From assembly GCF_905163445.1 (NCBI RefSeq), contig NW_024396996.1, forward strand, positions 62,001-126,000: 64,000 nucleotides of DNA. Reading direction: 5' to 3'. Below are positions 22,593 through 34,167 of this stretch, in pieces. Within the stretch, counting starts at the first letter, position 1; the number at the start of each line of letters is the position of its first letter. Under the pieces are notes generated by a model. It was not told where the DNA came from. It saw only the letters and a program-made list of their open reading frames with translations, and did no database searches. Position numbers and translations under genes: made by a program. The stretch comes from Pararge aegeria. Taxonomy: Eukaryota > Arthropoda > Insecta > Lepidoptera > Nymphalidae.

Positions 22593-23992
22593 CACTTACA
22601 CATTAGGCCCGTCGCGCCGCGCCACTACTATATGGGGCGAAGGTGCGAAGTCGACGGCGACGACAAAGTACCGAGTCTAAGGAGACTGATGGCGGCGCCA
22701 CACAGTGGCGTTATGTCTCTATAAAAGTGGTGGTCTTTTATTATGTTATTTATTAATGGTATTATTTTAATATCATATCAATATTGTACCCCGCACAGGG
22801 GGGAGGTACGGGTAGGTAGTGACGAAAAATAACGATACGGGACTCTTACGAGGTCTCGCAATCGGAATGAGTACACTTTAAATATTTTAACGAGGTAAAA
22901 TTTAAGGGCATTGAGGGTCTGGTGCCAGTGGTGGTTGATTAGATCCACACACTATACTTTTTATAATTATGTGGCGTTATGTCTCTATAAAAGTGGTGGT
23001 CTTTTATTATGTTATTTATTAATGGTATTTTTTTAATATCATATCAATATTGTACCCCGCACGGGGGGAGGTAGGGGGGTAGGTAGTGACGAAAAATAAC
23101 GATACGGGACTCTTACGAGGTCTCGTAATCGGAATGAGTTTCTGCGACTACCATTGTCTGTCGCGGGTAACGGGGAATCAGGGTTCGATTCCGGTGAGGG
23201 AGCCTGAGAAACTGCTACCACATCCAAGGAAGGCAGCAGGCGCGCAAATTACCCACTCCCTGCACGGGGGGGGAGGTACGGGTAGGTAGTGACGAAAAAT
23301 AACGATACGGGACTCTTACGAGGTCCCGTCATCGAATAATCAATACACGAACTGCCCACACACTTGTAAATATAGACGCGCAAGATCGTTACACGAACCG
23401 CTTACCATTATAGTAAACTACTATGCAAACACACATAACATATACGCAATAAGAGAACTTTAAATTGGAGATTTTACCCTACCACACCCGTCTGTCTCAT
23501 TCTGAAAACTATTCAAAATAATTGCTATTTTTCATTCTCATTCAAATATAAATAATAGTAAATAATATATAATTTTTGACTGAACTGAACCCAAGTGCCC
23601 GGCCTGTGGCCGGGCACCCCTCGTATTCATGTTCTAACCTAACCTAACCTAAATCTAGTTTTGACACCTTTAGACTTTAGATTCAAGATTTAATGTGAAT
23701 ATATGCATTAATAAAAACTGATGAAAGCCAGATAGCTAGATCAGTGTTTAGTTAGTCGTAGTTGCCGGTGGGCTGAGGTCTAAAGGAATCCAAACTAGTT
23801 TTAAAAGGTTTGGATAGTTTAGGTTAGGTTAGAACATGAATAAGACGGGTGCCCGGCCGCAGGCCGGTCACTTAGGTTCAGTTCCGTTTAAAAAAAAAAA
23901 AACAAAAAACAAAACGTACCAATACAAAGTACTCTTATTCATATTAGAAGATATTGTAAAATAACAATTAATTTAATTTTTTTTTTTTTTTT
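22593..23992 (+). repeat. Monomer 13 (short form)
   Basis: 1400 bp; c1 at 22792-22928, c2 at 23083-23334; 41-bp deletion and GGATAGTTTAGG. Confidence 0.93.
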
Positions 23993-25411
23993 CACTTACA
24001 CATTAGGCCCGTCGCGCCGCGCCACTACTATATGGGGCGAAGGTGCGAAGTCGACGGCGACGACAAAGTACCGAGTCTAAGGAGACTGATGGCGGCGCCA
24101 CACAGTGGCGTTATGTCTCTATAAAAGTGGTGGTCTTTTATTATGTTATTTATTAATGGTATTATTTTAATATCATATCAATATTGTACCCCGCACAGGG
24201 GGGAGGTACGGGTAGGTAGTGACGAAAAATAACGATACGGGACTCTTACGAGGTCTCGCAATCGGAATGAGTACACTTTAAATATTTTAACGAGGTAAAA
24301 TTTAAGGGCATTGAGGGTCTGGTGCCAGTGGTGGTTGATTAGATCCACACACTATACTTTTTATAATTATGTGGCGTTATGTCTCTATAAAAGTGGTGGT
24401 CTTTTATTATGTTATTTATTAATGGTATTTTTTTAATATCATATCAATATTGTACCCCGCACGGGGGGAGGTAGGGGGGTAGGTAGTGACGAAAAATAAC
24501 GATACGGGACTCTTACGAGGTCTCGTAATCGGAATGAGTTTCTGCGACTACCATTGTCTGTCGCGGGTAACGGGGAATCAGGGTTCGATTCCGGTGAGGG
24601 AGCCTGAGAAACTGCTACCACATCCAAGGAAGGCAGCAGGCGCGCAAATTACCCACTCCCTGCACGGGGGGGGGAGGTACGGGTAGGTAGTGACGAAAAA
24701 TAACGATACGGGACTCTTACGAGGTCCCGTCATCGAATAATCAATACACGAACTGCCCACACACTTGTAAATATAGACGCGCAAGATCGTTACACGAACC
24801 GCTTACCATTATAGTAAACTACTATGCAAACACACATAACATATACGCAATAAGAGAACTTTAAATTGGAGATTTTACCCTACCACACCCGTCTGTCTCA
24901 TTCTGAAAACTATTCAAAATAATTGCTATTTTTCATTCTCATTCAAATATAAATAATAGTAAATAATATATAATTTTTGACTGAACTGAACCCAAGTGCC
25001 CGGCCTGTGGCCGGGCACCCCTCGTATTCATGTTCTAACCTAACCTAACCTAAATCTAGTTTTGACACCTTTAGACTTTAGATTCAAGATTTAATGTGAA
25101 TATATGCATTAATAAAAACTCATTACTATTTTAATACTAGTTATGCTGCTGTTGATGCACTGATGAAAGCCAGATAGCTAGATCAGTGTTTAGTTAGTCG
25201 TAGTTGCCGGTGGGCTGAGGTCTAAAGGAATCCAAACTAGTTTTAAAAGGTTTGGATAGGTTAGGTTAGGTTAGAACATGAATAAGACGGGTGCCCGGCC
25301 GCAGGCCGGTCACTTAGGTTCAGTTCCGTTTAAAAAAAAAAAAACAAAAAACAAAACGTACCAATACAAAGTACTCTTATTCATATTAGAAGATATTGTA
25401 AAATAACAATT

Positions 25412-25416
25412 AATTT
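25412..25416. repeat. Target-site duplication, left (AATTT)
   Basis: AATTT directly precedes the 5' LTR and recurs right after the 3' LTR at 32703-32707. The uninterrupted spacer of other units reads CAATTAATTTAATTTT, so five bases were duplicated, as expected of BEL/Pao integrases. Confidence 0.9.
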
Positions 25417-25980
25417 TGGTTGCGCCAAGTTATAATTAAGTCTTAAATAATAATTTAAAATTTCATTGGTGTTCCTATTCTCCCATATCCAACCTAAAAC
25501 AGCACTGAACGATTCTCCGTGAAGAGACTGGCGCCCTCATACGCCTCAAAAACACTAGAACGCAGAGCTGTCACTTAAATTAACGGAAGCAAACGATTAA
25601 GACGTTTGCGGACGACTTGCTTTCCGATTGCGAAAAGTAACGGGCAATACGAGTTTACTGGCTGCCTGAAAATAAGCCATAAAATATCATAATATACCTT
25701 AGAAGTTTCAATGAGATCCTTTTAAGCATAATTCCCATATTTATGTGTGTGCCGAAATATAACATAAGTGGTGGTGTTCGAGAAGAGAGGACTTCGTGAG
25801 GAATATTTGGATCAACGGACGGCGTGCTCCTACCCATGAAAAATAAGGTCAAGTAAGTGCTGTCTTCCTTGTGCTCTGATTCCTTGTATCTTTCTTTTGT
25901 ACACCAATTTACCGCAAAAAATACAGTCCACTCATTCGAAATAAAAATCTTAAATAACTTAATATAACTTGGCGCATACA
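25417..25980 (+). repeat. 5' LTR of the BEL/Pao element
   Basis: Begins TGGTTGCGCCAAG and ends TTGGCGCATACA. The first and last ~20 bases are partly inverted (GCGCCAAGTTATA / TATAACTTGGCGC), an unusually long terminal inverted repeat for an LTR. It supplies promoter and polyadenylation functions for the element; no clear TATA box can be singled out. An antisense open frame of ~100 codons inside it is not credited as a gene. Confidence 0.95.
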
Positions 25981-26572
25981 TATTTATTTGGTTCCGTCGA
26001 GACGGATATTTACAGCATTTCCTTCATATTAACGTATTGAAGCATTAGTTTCCTTGTTAGAATACTTCTATAGGCTCTAATAATTGAAATAATATAATTT
26101 TAAATAAAATAGGTCATTGCGTCATCTATTTTCTTTGTCGTAATACTGGCATAAGCGGCATTATAGCATTGAGCTAGCTATTTCCCCAGTTAGACATACT
26201 AATTATCTACACATATTTATGTATATTTCGATAAATATTAGTGTATTTAAATTGAATTAACAATTAAAACAAATCTTAAAACTTGCAATTATTAATTATT
26301 GTAGTACCTTCGGTTGTGAAACATTTACTCAAGAGTCGTAAGACCTAGCATATAAGGTCGAGATTTGTCTATACGAACCTCTGGTCGATCGAACATTCGA
26401 TATAACCCGACCACGCGTAATATCGAACGAAGCGCGCTTGCGCATATTATCCGCACTCCGCGCGACCTACTTAATTTACCAGTATATGATTGGCTATTAA
26501 CCTATCATACTCACATAAAAATATAGGTATTTCGTGATTGTTAGATAATTGTCTCACTTACACTTTAGTAAA
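25981..26572 (+). other. Leader of the BEL/Pao element with candidate primer-binding site
   Basis: 592 bp of untranslated AT-rich leader. TGGTTCCGTCGAGACGG at 25989, eight bases after the LTR, has the TGG start expected of a tRNA primer-binding site, but I cannot match it confidently to a specific tRNA. Packaging signals presumably lie in the rest; none can be recognised. Confidence 0.5.
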
Positions 26573-29500
26573 ATGCCTCCTAAAGTAGATTCTAAAACTA
26601 GCGAAAGTGATAAGGAGATTCAGGATACTAAACTGTCTATCTTAATTGCTAAACGTGAAGCTATATTCGGTATCATGCAAAATGTCTTTGACTTATCTCG
26701 TGAACCCGATGTTCATACGAACGTTGAAAAAAGAGAACATTTTCTAGACGAATCTTCACAAATTGATTCATTGCGTTTAAAGTACGAGTCTATTGTAGAC
26801 GATTATAATACACGTTTATTAAACTTAAATTCAGATGCAAAACCTGATTACAAAAGTCTATATGCTTTTGAGACTTTGTATAATAGGGTCAAACGAACTC
26901 ATACAAAATGCTCAACTTTAAATACGACACCAGAAATACATAATGCGACCTCCGCGCTGCTAAAAGCCAAGCCGAAGCTAGCTCCCATATCGATATTAGA
27001 ATTCGATGGTGACATTAAATCTTTTCAGATGTTTTATACGACCTTTAAGTCAGTAGTAGATAATAATCCATCACTCACAGATGCAGAAAAGCTATTTTAT
27101 CTGTTACCGAAGCTGACAGGGAAGGCAAAAAGCGCAATCGCTGGAATTTCTCCGTGTGCTGAGAATTATCAGCTCATTTTACAAACACTCGTCAATAGGT
27201 TCGATGATAAACGTATGTTGACTTCCGCGTACCTACATGAATTATTTCGCTATAAGGGTTTTCAGACTCCCTCTGCGACTAACTTTGAAGATTTCATAGA
27301 CCGGTTCGCTGGCGCAGTAAGCGCTTTAAAAAACCTAAAGTTAGAGAACCTAGCTGATCTTATCATACTACATATAGCTACACAAAGGGTCGATACTGAG
27401 AGTGTACGCGCGTTTGAAATTAAATGCGGTAAGAATATACCTACTTTCGACGACTTTGTGGAATTTATCACAACACGCGCGAAGGTGTTTGAGCGTACGA
27501 ATACGAATGTCACAAACCCTTCTAATACACGTCATAATAAAAATATAAAACATTTGAATAACGGGACTTCTGGCAATGCGCCGAAGTATCAGGCCTATAT
27601 AAGCACGGTTGATAAGCCTACGTCCAAGTGTCTATGTAGAAATATAACACATGCGCATTTATATAAATGTGTTGACTTTAATAAATTATTAACTCCTCAA
27701 GAACGTTTTAAGTGCGTCAAGGAGAAGAATGCCTGTGTGAACTGCCTGTCTATAAAACATAAAGTCGGGCAATGTGAAGTCTCCCCGCACTGTTCGTGTG
27801 GTCAGAAACATAACAAAAGGCTGCACTTTGACCAGCGCGAGGAACATTCCCGCGCGCCTCAGTTGAATACCGTCATGCCGCCACCGAACGCACCTACCGT
27901 TACCGCGTCATCGCCCGTAGCGGATGATCGCGCCGACGTAGCACTGTGCGCTACGCGCGTAAGCCCGTCTACAAGCGCTACGCAGGTGTATAATAGCAAT
28001 TTAATGAATCGTGTCGAAGACAAGCGAACTACTGTCTTATTGGCTACCGCACAAGTTGCTGTTTACGACTGTAATGGTGAACGGCAAGTTATACGTATAT
28101 TGTTGGATTCTGCTTCGCAGGCCGATTTCCTCTCAAAAGAATGTTGTGATCGCTTGGGTTTGCAAACTAAATTCACAGAACGTACTATCGTGAAGGGGTT
28201 CGGTGGAATTGAGAAGGTTGTACAATCCAGCTCGGTTGACTTGACGTTTTATTCGCGTTTTGATGATAACGTTAGTTTTAATATCTCGCCACTTGTTGTT
28301 GATAAAGTGACAGACAAATTACCTACGGCTGTGATAGATACGGCAGTCCTATCACACCTTAAAGGTATTCCGCTTGCCGATGCGAGTTACGGCGTACCTG
28401 ATAAAATTGATGCTTTAATAGGAGCTTCCCTATTTCCACATTTGCTTCTCCCCGACGACGTCCATACGTCACGTCGCGACCCGTCGGTGCCCGTTGCATT
28501 GCGCACGGTGTTAGGTCTGGTGTTCATGGGCAATGCGCCTACGATACCTACTATAAATACTCATACGGCCTTGACATGTTGTTTCGTTCAAGAGCCTCCT
28601 GCTATTGACTCTTTAGTCAAGCGTTTCTGGGAACTTGAAGAACTTCCTTCCGCTTCCATTCAGAATCCTGATGATAATGAATGCGAAGACTTCTACACTT
28701 CGACTACTGTCCGAGATCCCGATACGGGCAGATACGTTGTCGGGCTGCCATTTAAAGAGGATCTATATTCCCTAGGGAATTCTTTGGACATAGCTAAGAA
28801 ACGTTTCATCTGCCTCGAAAGAAAGCTTGAAGCTTCGAATAAATTGAGGTCGGCATATGATGACGTCATAAAAGGTTATCTCGCGAAAGATTATATTTCT
28901 CCCGCGCCTTCATATGATTCTAAAGATCCTGTTCCGATTTACGTGATGCCACACACGGGGATTTTACGTGAAGACAAACTCTCGACGAGACTGAGATTAG
29001 TCGTCGATGCTTCTTGTCGTTCTAGTTCTGGAAAGGCACTGAACCATCTGCTACATTCCGGTCAAAATTTACAGGGAGATCTTTTTAAAATAATTTTGAA
29101 TTTTCGTCTGCATGCAGTGGCAATGACAGCCGACTGCCGAGAACAGTTTCTACAAATCGTTATGCGCGAAGCTGATCGTCGCTATCAATGCTTCTTATAC
29201 CGCTTTAATCCACAAGACCCTCTTGTGCTATACCAGTTCAATCGAGTCTGTTTCGGTCTCACTTCCAGTCCCTTCCATGCACTGCGCACGGTAAGACAGC
29301 TGGTGAATGACGACGGCGCAAAATATCCACGAGCGAATAGCATTGTGCTACCCGCGCTTTATATGGATGACGTAGCTTTCTCGCTTCCAAGCGAACTAGA
29401 GGCAGTCACTGTGTCGCTGCAGATGATCGATCTTTTTAAGGGTGCACAGTGGGAATTAGTTAAGTGGAACAGCAATTCTCGCGAGGTCTTAGATAACCTT

Positions 29501-31909
29501 CCTGCGTCCCACAAACTTCCGACTGAAGTGGAGTTTGACAAAACCATGCACCATAAAATACTTGGTCTGCATTGGTCTACTGGAAATGACGCTTTCTATT
29601 TTAAAATTTCTATGCCCGACGATGTGACATGCACTAAGCGCTCCATCTTGTCGACTGTTGCCCGTCTGTGGGACATAATGGGCTTCGTTGCTCCCACAGT
29701 CGTGTATGCCAAAATATTAATTAAAATGCTTTGGCAATTAAATCTTGATTGGGACACTGTAGCTCCACCACACATCATTAAGATGTGGAGACAGTTTTGC
29801 GATGAGTTGCCAGCTCTAAATAAGCTACACATACCGCGTCATGTGGGCGTGACAACAGACTGTGAGGTCACTCTCCTGGGACTATCAGATGCTAGTCTCG
29901 CAGCCTATGGTGCTGTCGTTTATTTACACGTTAGCTCCCCTACTGGTAACACTGTGCGTCTTGCTTGTGCGAAAAGTAAAGTTTCGCCGACGAAACCTCA
30001 TTCAATTGCTCGTCTCGAACTATTAGGTGGCGTCCTACTGTCGAAATTGCTTCGTACAGTACATGACACTTACTCTGAGCGTATCCCAATCAAGGCTACA
30101 TATGCATTTCTCGATTCCAAAGTCGCCCTATATTGGATAAAAAGTTCACCGCATAGATGGCAGACTTTTGTCGCGAATCGCGTTGTACAGATAACTGAGA
30201 ATATCTCACCAGACAACTTTTATCATTGCCCTGGCACTGAGAACTCTGCTGATATTCTATCGAGAGGTGTTACTCCTGAGAAGCTTCTCTCACACCCTCT
30301 GTGGCTGCATGGTCCACCATGGGCATCAATGCATCCGTCTCAGTGGCCACTCAAAACTCTAGAGGGAGAGTCTATTGAAGACGTACCCGAGAAGAAGGTT
30401 CTTATACACACTGTGCGTAAACCTATACTCCCGAACGACTTACACGAGCTTGCTCTCCGTTTTTCTTCGTGGAGCAAACTTCTACGTATAATTGTATACA
30501 TTTGTAGATTTGCTAAATTACTGCCTCGTCGCGGCACTAGTGCAGTTACCGCTGACGACTTAAATTTCGCAGAGAATAGAATGCTTCGCGCTCTGCAAAA
30601 TCAGCATTTTGCTGAAGAATATTCTCTTATTAAAAATAATAAAACATGTTCACCGGCATTTAATCGCCTAAGACCATTTATTGATGATGGACTTATCCGC
30701 GTTGGCGGTCGTCTCGCCAACTCTGGACTTAGCTTTGAAAAAATACATCCGGTTATATTGCCTCGCAATGGCCACGTGGTAAATATAATCATTGATTATT
30801 ACCACATTAAACATTTACATGCTGGACCCGAACTCCTAATGGCCCTGCTTCGTCAGAGGTACTGGATTCTGTCGGCACGCCGTATTGTCAGGCAAAGAGT
30901 ACATATGTGCAATACTTGCTTTAGATTTAAACCGCGTCCAACCATTCCGCTGATGGCGGATCTTCCTGATATACGTACACGTCCAGCGTTGAAAGCCTTT
31001 AGTTTCACCGGCTGCGATTATGCAGGTCCTATACCATACGTTCCTGTACGCCGCCGTGGCGTACACAGCGAGAAAGCTTATATTGTGCTGTTCACGTGTC
31101 TCACTACGAGATCTACGCACATTGAGGTTGCTACCTCACTCAGCACCCCCAGTTTCCTCGCCGGGTTTAAAAGATTCCTATCACGTCGTGGTCCTGTTCA
31201 GGTGCTGCATAGCGACAATGCTAAAAACTTCCAGGGTGCTGCTTCTTACCTTCGGGACCTCTATAAATTTCTAAGAGAAGAATATTACCCGAAGCTAGAG
31301 CAGGAATGCGCTGAAAATCGCATAACTTGGAAATTCATCTGTCCCAATTCCCCACACTTTGGAGGTTCATGGGAAAGTATGATCAAGGTGACTAAGACGA
31401 TCCTGTTCAAGGTCATAGGGCAACAGCTCCTTTCTTATGAGGAACTTTGCACTGTGCTCATTCAGGTCGAATGTCTTCTCAATTCGCGTCCGCTAACAAT
31501 ACTAAGCTCTGACCCTGCCGAACCTTCGGCTCTTACTCCAAGTCACTTCCTACATACTGCGCCTCTATTCTCCTTGCCTGCGCCTGATGTCAATCCAGAC
31601 AAAATTAACTTGGTTGACAGGTACTCGTTAATAGATAAAATGGTCCAATCGTTTTGGAATCGTTGGAGGATGGAATATTTGCACGGATTGCAAGTTCGTT
31701 TGAAATGGAATACGCCTTCCGTACCTATTACGCCGGGAACTGTCGTCGTAGTTATAAATGACAACGTACCGCCTCTGGCTTGGCCTCTAGCAGTAGTAGA
31801 GAAAGTGCATCCCTCGAAAGACGGCGTCATACGCGTAGCGACCGTTAAAATTTCCGGGAGAACTTACGTCCGTCCGGTCGTTCGCTTATGCCCTCTTCCG
31901 ACGCAATAA
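26573..31909 (+). CDS. BEL/Pao gag-pol polyprotein
   Basis: 1778 aa from ATG at 26573; the frame is open eight codons upstream but without an ATG. Gag: a DUF1759-like region at ~140-290 and Cys/His motifs at ~353-420, including a CCHC knuckle (CVNCLSIKHKVGQC). Protease: LLDSASQADFLS with Asp512. RT: RLRLVVDAS, MTADCREQF (D854) and YMDD (930-933). RNase H: LGLSDAS (D1106), then RLELLGG and FLDSKVALYW. Integrase: an HHCC zinc region at ~1411-1446, with catalytic GCDYAGP (D1482), HSDNAKNF (D1548) and GGSWE (E1601), followed by a C-terminal DUF5641-like domain (VQSFWNRW to VRPVVRLCPL). Gag and pol share one frame without stop or frameshift, usual for BEL/Pao. All catalytic residues appear present. 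Confidence 0.96.
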   Translation: MPPKVDSKTSESDKEIQDTKLSILIAKREAIFGIMQNVFDLSREPDVHTNVEKREHFLDESSQIDSLRLKYESIVDDYNTRLLNLNSDAKPDYKSLYAFETLYNRVKRTHTKCSTLNTTPEIHNATSALLKAKPKLAPISILEFDGDIKSFQMFYTTFKSVVDNNPSLTDAEKLFYLLPKLTGKAKSAIAGISPCAENYQLILQTLVNRFDDKRMLTSAYLHELFRYKGFQTPSATNFEDFIDRFAGAVSALKNLKLENLADLIILHIATQRVDTESVRAFEIKCGKNIPTFDDFVEFITTRAKVFERTNTNVTNPSNTRHNKNIKHLNNGTSGNAPKYQAYISTVDKPTSKCLCRNITHAHLYKCVDFNKLLTPQERFKCVKEKNACVNCLSIKHKVGQCEVSPHCSCGQKHNKRLHFDQREEHSRAPQLNTVMPPPNAPTVTASSPVADDRADVALCATRVSPSTSATQVYNSNLMNRVEDKRTTVLLATAQVAVYDCNGERQVIRILLDSASQADFLSKECCDRLGLQTKFTERTIVKGFGGIEKVVQSSSVDLTFYSRFDDNVSFNISPLVVDKVTDKLPTAVIDTAVLSHLKGIPLADASYGVPDKIDALIGASLFPHLLLPDDVHTSRRDPSVPVALRTVLGLVFMGNAPTIPTINTHTALTCCFVQEPPAIDSLVKRFWELEELPSASIQNPDDNECEDFYTSTTVRDPDTGRYVVGLPFKEDLYSLGNSLDIAKKRFICLERKLEASNKLRSAYDDVIKGYLAKDYISPAPSYDSKDPVPIYVMPHTGILREDKLSTRLRLVVDASCRSSSGKALNHLLHSGQNLQGDLFKIILNFRLHAVAMTADCREQFLQIVMREADRRYQCFLYRFNPQDPLVLYQFNRVCFGLTSSPFHALRTVRQLVNDDGAKYPRANSIVLPALYMDDVAFSLPSELEAVTVSLQMIDLFKGAQWELVKWNSNSREVLDNLPASHKLPTEVEFDKTMHHKILGLHWSTGNDAFYFKISMPDDVTCTKRSILSTVARLWDIMGFVAPTVVYAKILIKMLWQLNLDWDTVAPPHIIKMWRQFCDELPALNKLHIPRHVGVTTDCEVTLLGLSDASLAAYGAVVYLHVSSPTGNTVRLACAKSKVSPTKPHSIARLELLGGVLLSKLLRTVHDTYSERIPIKATYAFLDSKVALYWIKSSPHRWQTFVANRVVQITENISPDNFYHCPGTENSADILSRGVTPEKLLSHPLWLHGPPWASMHPSQWPLKTLEGESIEDVPEKKVLIHTVRKPILPNDLHELALRFSSWSKLLRIIVYICRFAKLLPRRGTSAVTADDLNFAENRMLRALQNQHFAEEYSLIKNNKTCSPAFNRLRPFIDDGLIRVGGRLANSGLSFEKIHPVILPRNGHVVNIIIDYYHIKHLHAGPELLMALLRQRYWILSARRIVRQRVHMCNTCFRFKPRPTIPLMADLPDIRTRPALKAFSFTGCDYAGPIPYVPVRRRGVHSEKAYIVLFTCLTTRSTHIEVATSLSTPSFLAGFKRFLSRRGPVQVLHSDNAKNFQGAASYLRDLYKFLREEYYPKLEQECAENRITWKFICPNSPHFGGSWESMIKVTKTILFKVIGQQLLSYEELCTVLIQVECLLNSRPLTILSSDPAEPSALTPSHFLHTAPLFSLPAPDVNPDKINLVDRYSLIDKMVQSFWNRWRMEYLHGLQVRLKWNTPSVPITPGTVVVVINDNVPPLAWPLAVVEKVHPSKDGVIRVATVKISGRTYVRPVVRLCPLPTQ

Positions 31910-32125
31910 GCGTAACAATTATAGTTTCATAATTTAGTACTAAGTAGCTCATACGTTAAGACTTTATTCTCTTTTATAATAATTCTACAAATAATTAATA
32001 TTTTTTAATATACTTTCGTAAATATACACATACTTATATGAAATACGCCCATGCGCAATACGCGTTCTTAAAAGAGGCAATTCTACCTCATACCTTATGA
32101 GAGCTTTTCTTAAAGGTGACCCTTT
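31910..32125 (+). other. Noncoding stretch between pol and the polypurine tract
   Basis: About 216 bp of AT-rich sequence after the stop codon. There is no third reading frame, so no envelope-like gene is carried. Confidence 0.7.
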
Positions 32126-32138
32126 AAGGGCGGGTGGA
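32126..32138 (+). promoter_or_regulatory. Polypurine tract of the BEL/Pao element
   Basis: AAGGGCGGGTGGA lies directly against the 3' LTR start. A purine-rich run here primes plus-strand DNA synthesis in LTR elements. It is interrupted by one C and one T. Confidence 0.65.
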
Positions 32139-32702
32139 TGGTTGCGCCAAGTTATAATTAAGTCTTAAATAATAATTTAAAATTTCATTGGTGTTCCTAT
32201 TCTCCCATATCCAACCTAAAACAGCACTGAACGATTCTCCGTGAAGAGACTGGCGCCCTCATACGCCTCAAAAACACTAGAACGCAGAGCTGTCACTTAA
32301 ATTAACGGAAGCAAACGATTAAGACGTTTGCGGACGACTTGCTTTCCGATTGCGAAAAGTAACGGGCAATACGAGTTTACTGGCTGCCTGAAAATAAGCC
32401 ATAAAATATCATAATATACCTTAGAAGTTTCAATGAGATCCTTTTAAGCATAATTCCCATATTTATGTGTGTGCCGAAATATAACATAAGTGGTGGTGTT
32501 CGAGAAGAGAGGACTTCGTGAGGAATATTTGGATCAACGGACGGCGTGCTCCTACCCATGAAAAATAAGGTCAAGTAAGTGCTGTCTTCCTTGTGCTCTG
32601 ATTCCTTGTATCTTTCTTTTGTACACCAATTTACCGCAAAAAATACAGTCCACTCATTCGAAATAAAAATCGTAAATAACTTAATATAACTTGGCGCATA
32701 CA
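32139..32702 (+). repeat. 3' LTR of the BEL/Pao element
   Basis: 564 bp, the same length as the 5' LTR, with one visible substitution near the 3' end (AAATCGTAAA). Followed by the AATTT target duplication at 32703-32707 and then the T-tract of monomer 14. Confidence 0.95.
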
Positions 32703-32707
32703 AATTT
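32703..32707. repeat. Target-site duplication, right (AATTT)
   Basis: The partner of 25412-25416. Removing the element and one copy restores the spacer sequence of neighbouring units. Confidence 0.9.
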
Positions 32708-32726
32708 AATTTTTTTTTTTTTTTTT

Positions 32727-34167
32727 CACTTACACATTAGGCCCGTCGCGCCGCGCCACTACTATATGGGGCGAAGGTGCGAAGTCGACGGCGACGACAA
32801 AGTACCGAGTCTAAGGAGACTGATGGCGGCGCCACACAGTGGCGTTATGTCTCTATAAAAGTGGTGGTCTTTTATTATGTTATTTATTAATGGTATTATT
32901 TTAATATCATATCAATATTGTACCCCGCACAGGGGGGAGGTACGGGTAGGTAGTGACGAAAAATAACGATACGGGACTCTTACGAGGTCTCGCAATCGGA
33001 ATGAGTACACTTTAAATATTTTAACGAGGTAAAATTTAAGGGCATTGAGGGTCTGGTGCCAGTGGTGGTTGATTAGATCCACACACTATACTTTTTATAA
33101 TTATGTGGCGTTATGTCTCTATAAAAGTGGTGGTCTTTTATTATGTTATTTATTAATGGTATTTTTTTAATATCATATCAATATTGTACCCCGCACGGGG
33201 GGAGGTAGGGGGGTAGGTAGTGACGAAAAATAACGATACGGGACTCTTACGAGGTCTCGTAATCGGAATGAGTTTCTGCGACTACCATTGTCTGTCGCGG
33301 GTAACGGGGAATCAGGGTTCGATTCCGGTGAGGGAGCCTGAGAAACTGCTACCACATCCAAGGAAGGCAGCAGGCGCGTAAATTACCCACTCCCTGCACG
33401 GGGGGGGAGGTACGGGTAGGTAGTGACGAAAAATAACGATACGGGACTCTTACGAGGGCCCGTCATCGAATAATCAATACACGAACTGCCCACACACTTG
33501 TAAATATAGACGCGCAAGATCGTTACACGAACCGCTTACCATTATAGTAAACTACTATGCAAACACACATAACATATACGCAATAAGAGAACTTTAAATT
33601 GGAGATTTTACCCTACCACACCCGTCTGTCTCATTCTGAAAACTATTCAAAATAATTGCTATTTTTCATTCTCATTCAAATATAAATAATAGTAAATAAT
33701 ATATAATTTTTGACTGAACTGAACCCAAGTGCCCGGCCTGTGGCCGGGCACCCCTCCTATTCATGTTCTAACCTAACCTAACCTAAATCTAGTTTTGACA
33801 CCTTTAGACTTTAGATTCAAGATTTAATGTGAATATATGCATTAATAAAAACTCATTACTATTTTAATACTAGTTATGCTGCTGTTGATGCACTGATGAA
33901 AGCCAGATAGCTAGATCAGTGTTTAGTTAGTCGTAGTTGCCGGTGGGCTGAGGTCTAAAGGAATCCAAACTAGTTTTAAAAGGTTTGGATAGGTTAGGTT
34001 AGGTTAGAACATGAATAAGACGGGTGCCCGGCCGCAGGCCGGTCACTTAGGTTCAGTTCCGTTTAAAAAAAAAAAACAAAAAACAAAACGTACCAATACA
34101 AAGTACTCTTATTCATATTAGAAGATATTGTAAAATAACAATTAATTTAATTTTTTTTTTTTTTTTT
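32727..34167 (+). repeat. Monomer 15 (long form)
   Basis: 1441 bp; c1 at 32926-33062, c2 at 33217-33468 with the GCGCGTAAAT / GAGGGCCCGTC pair. Private CCCTCCTATTC in the foldback left arm. Confidence 0.93.

Larger units (their letters stand above)
25417..32702 (+). mobile_element. Complete BEL/Pao LTR retrotransposon
   Basis: 7286 bp: 564-bp direct LTRs with TG...CA ends, a leader with a candidate primer-binding site, one long gag-pol frame (26573-31909), a purine-rich tract and the 3' LTR. The domain order protease, RT, RNase H, integrase and the DUF1759/A17-type sequences place it in BEL/Pao. The LTRs differ at one base by eye (AAATCTTAAA left, AAATCGTAAA right), implying recent insertion. 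No envelope-like frame lies between pol and the 3' LTR. It looks structurally autonomous. Confidence 0.95.
23993..32726 (+). repeat. Monomer 14, split by a BEL/Pao retrotransposon
   Basis: 8734 bp including the insertion, about 1443 bp without it. c1 at 24192-24328, c2 at 24483-24735. The foldback is intact; the break is in the A/T-rich spacer just before the T-tract, which resumes at 32703. Confidence 0.93.

Noticed and set aside
25655..25981. 108-codon antisense frame in both LTRs
   Set aside because: Inside the LTR, identical in both because the LTRs are identical, with no recognisable domain.
26549..26572. Upstream extension of gag-pol by eight codons
   Set aside because: Would begin with TTG; the first ATG is at 26573.
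31910..32138. Envelope-like gene downstream of pol
   Set aside because: Only ~230 bp separate the pol stop from the 3' LTR, with no usable frame.
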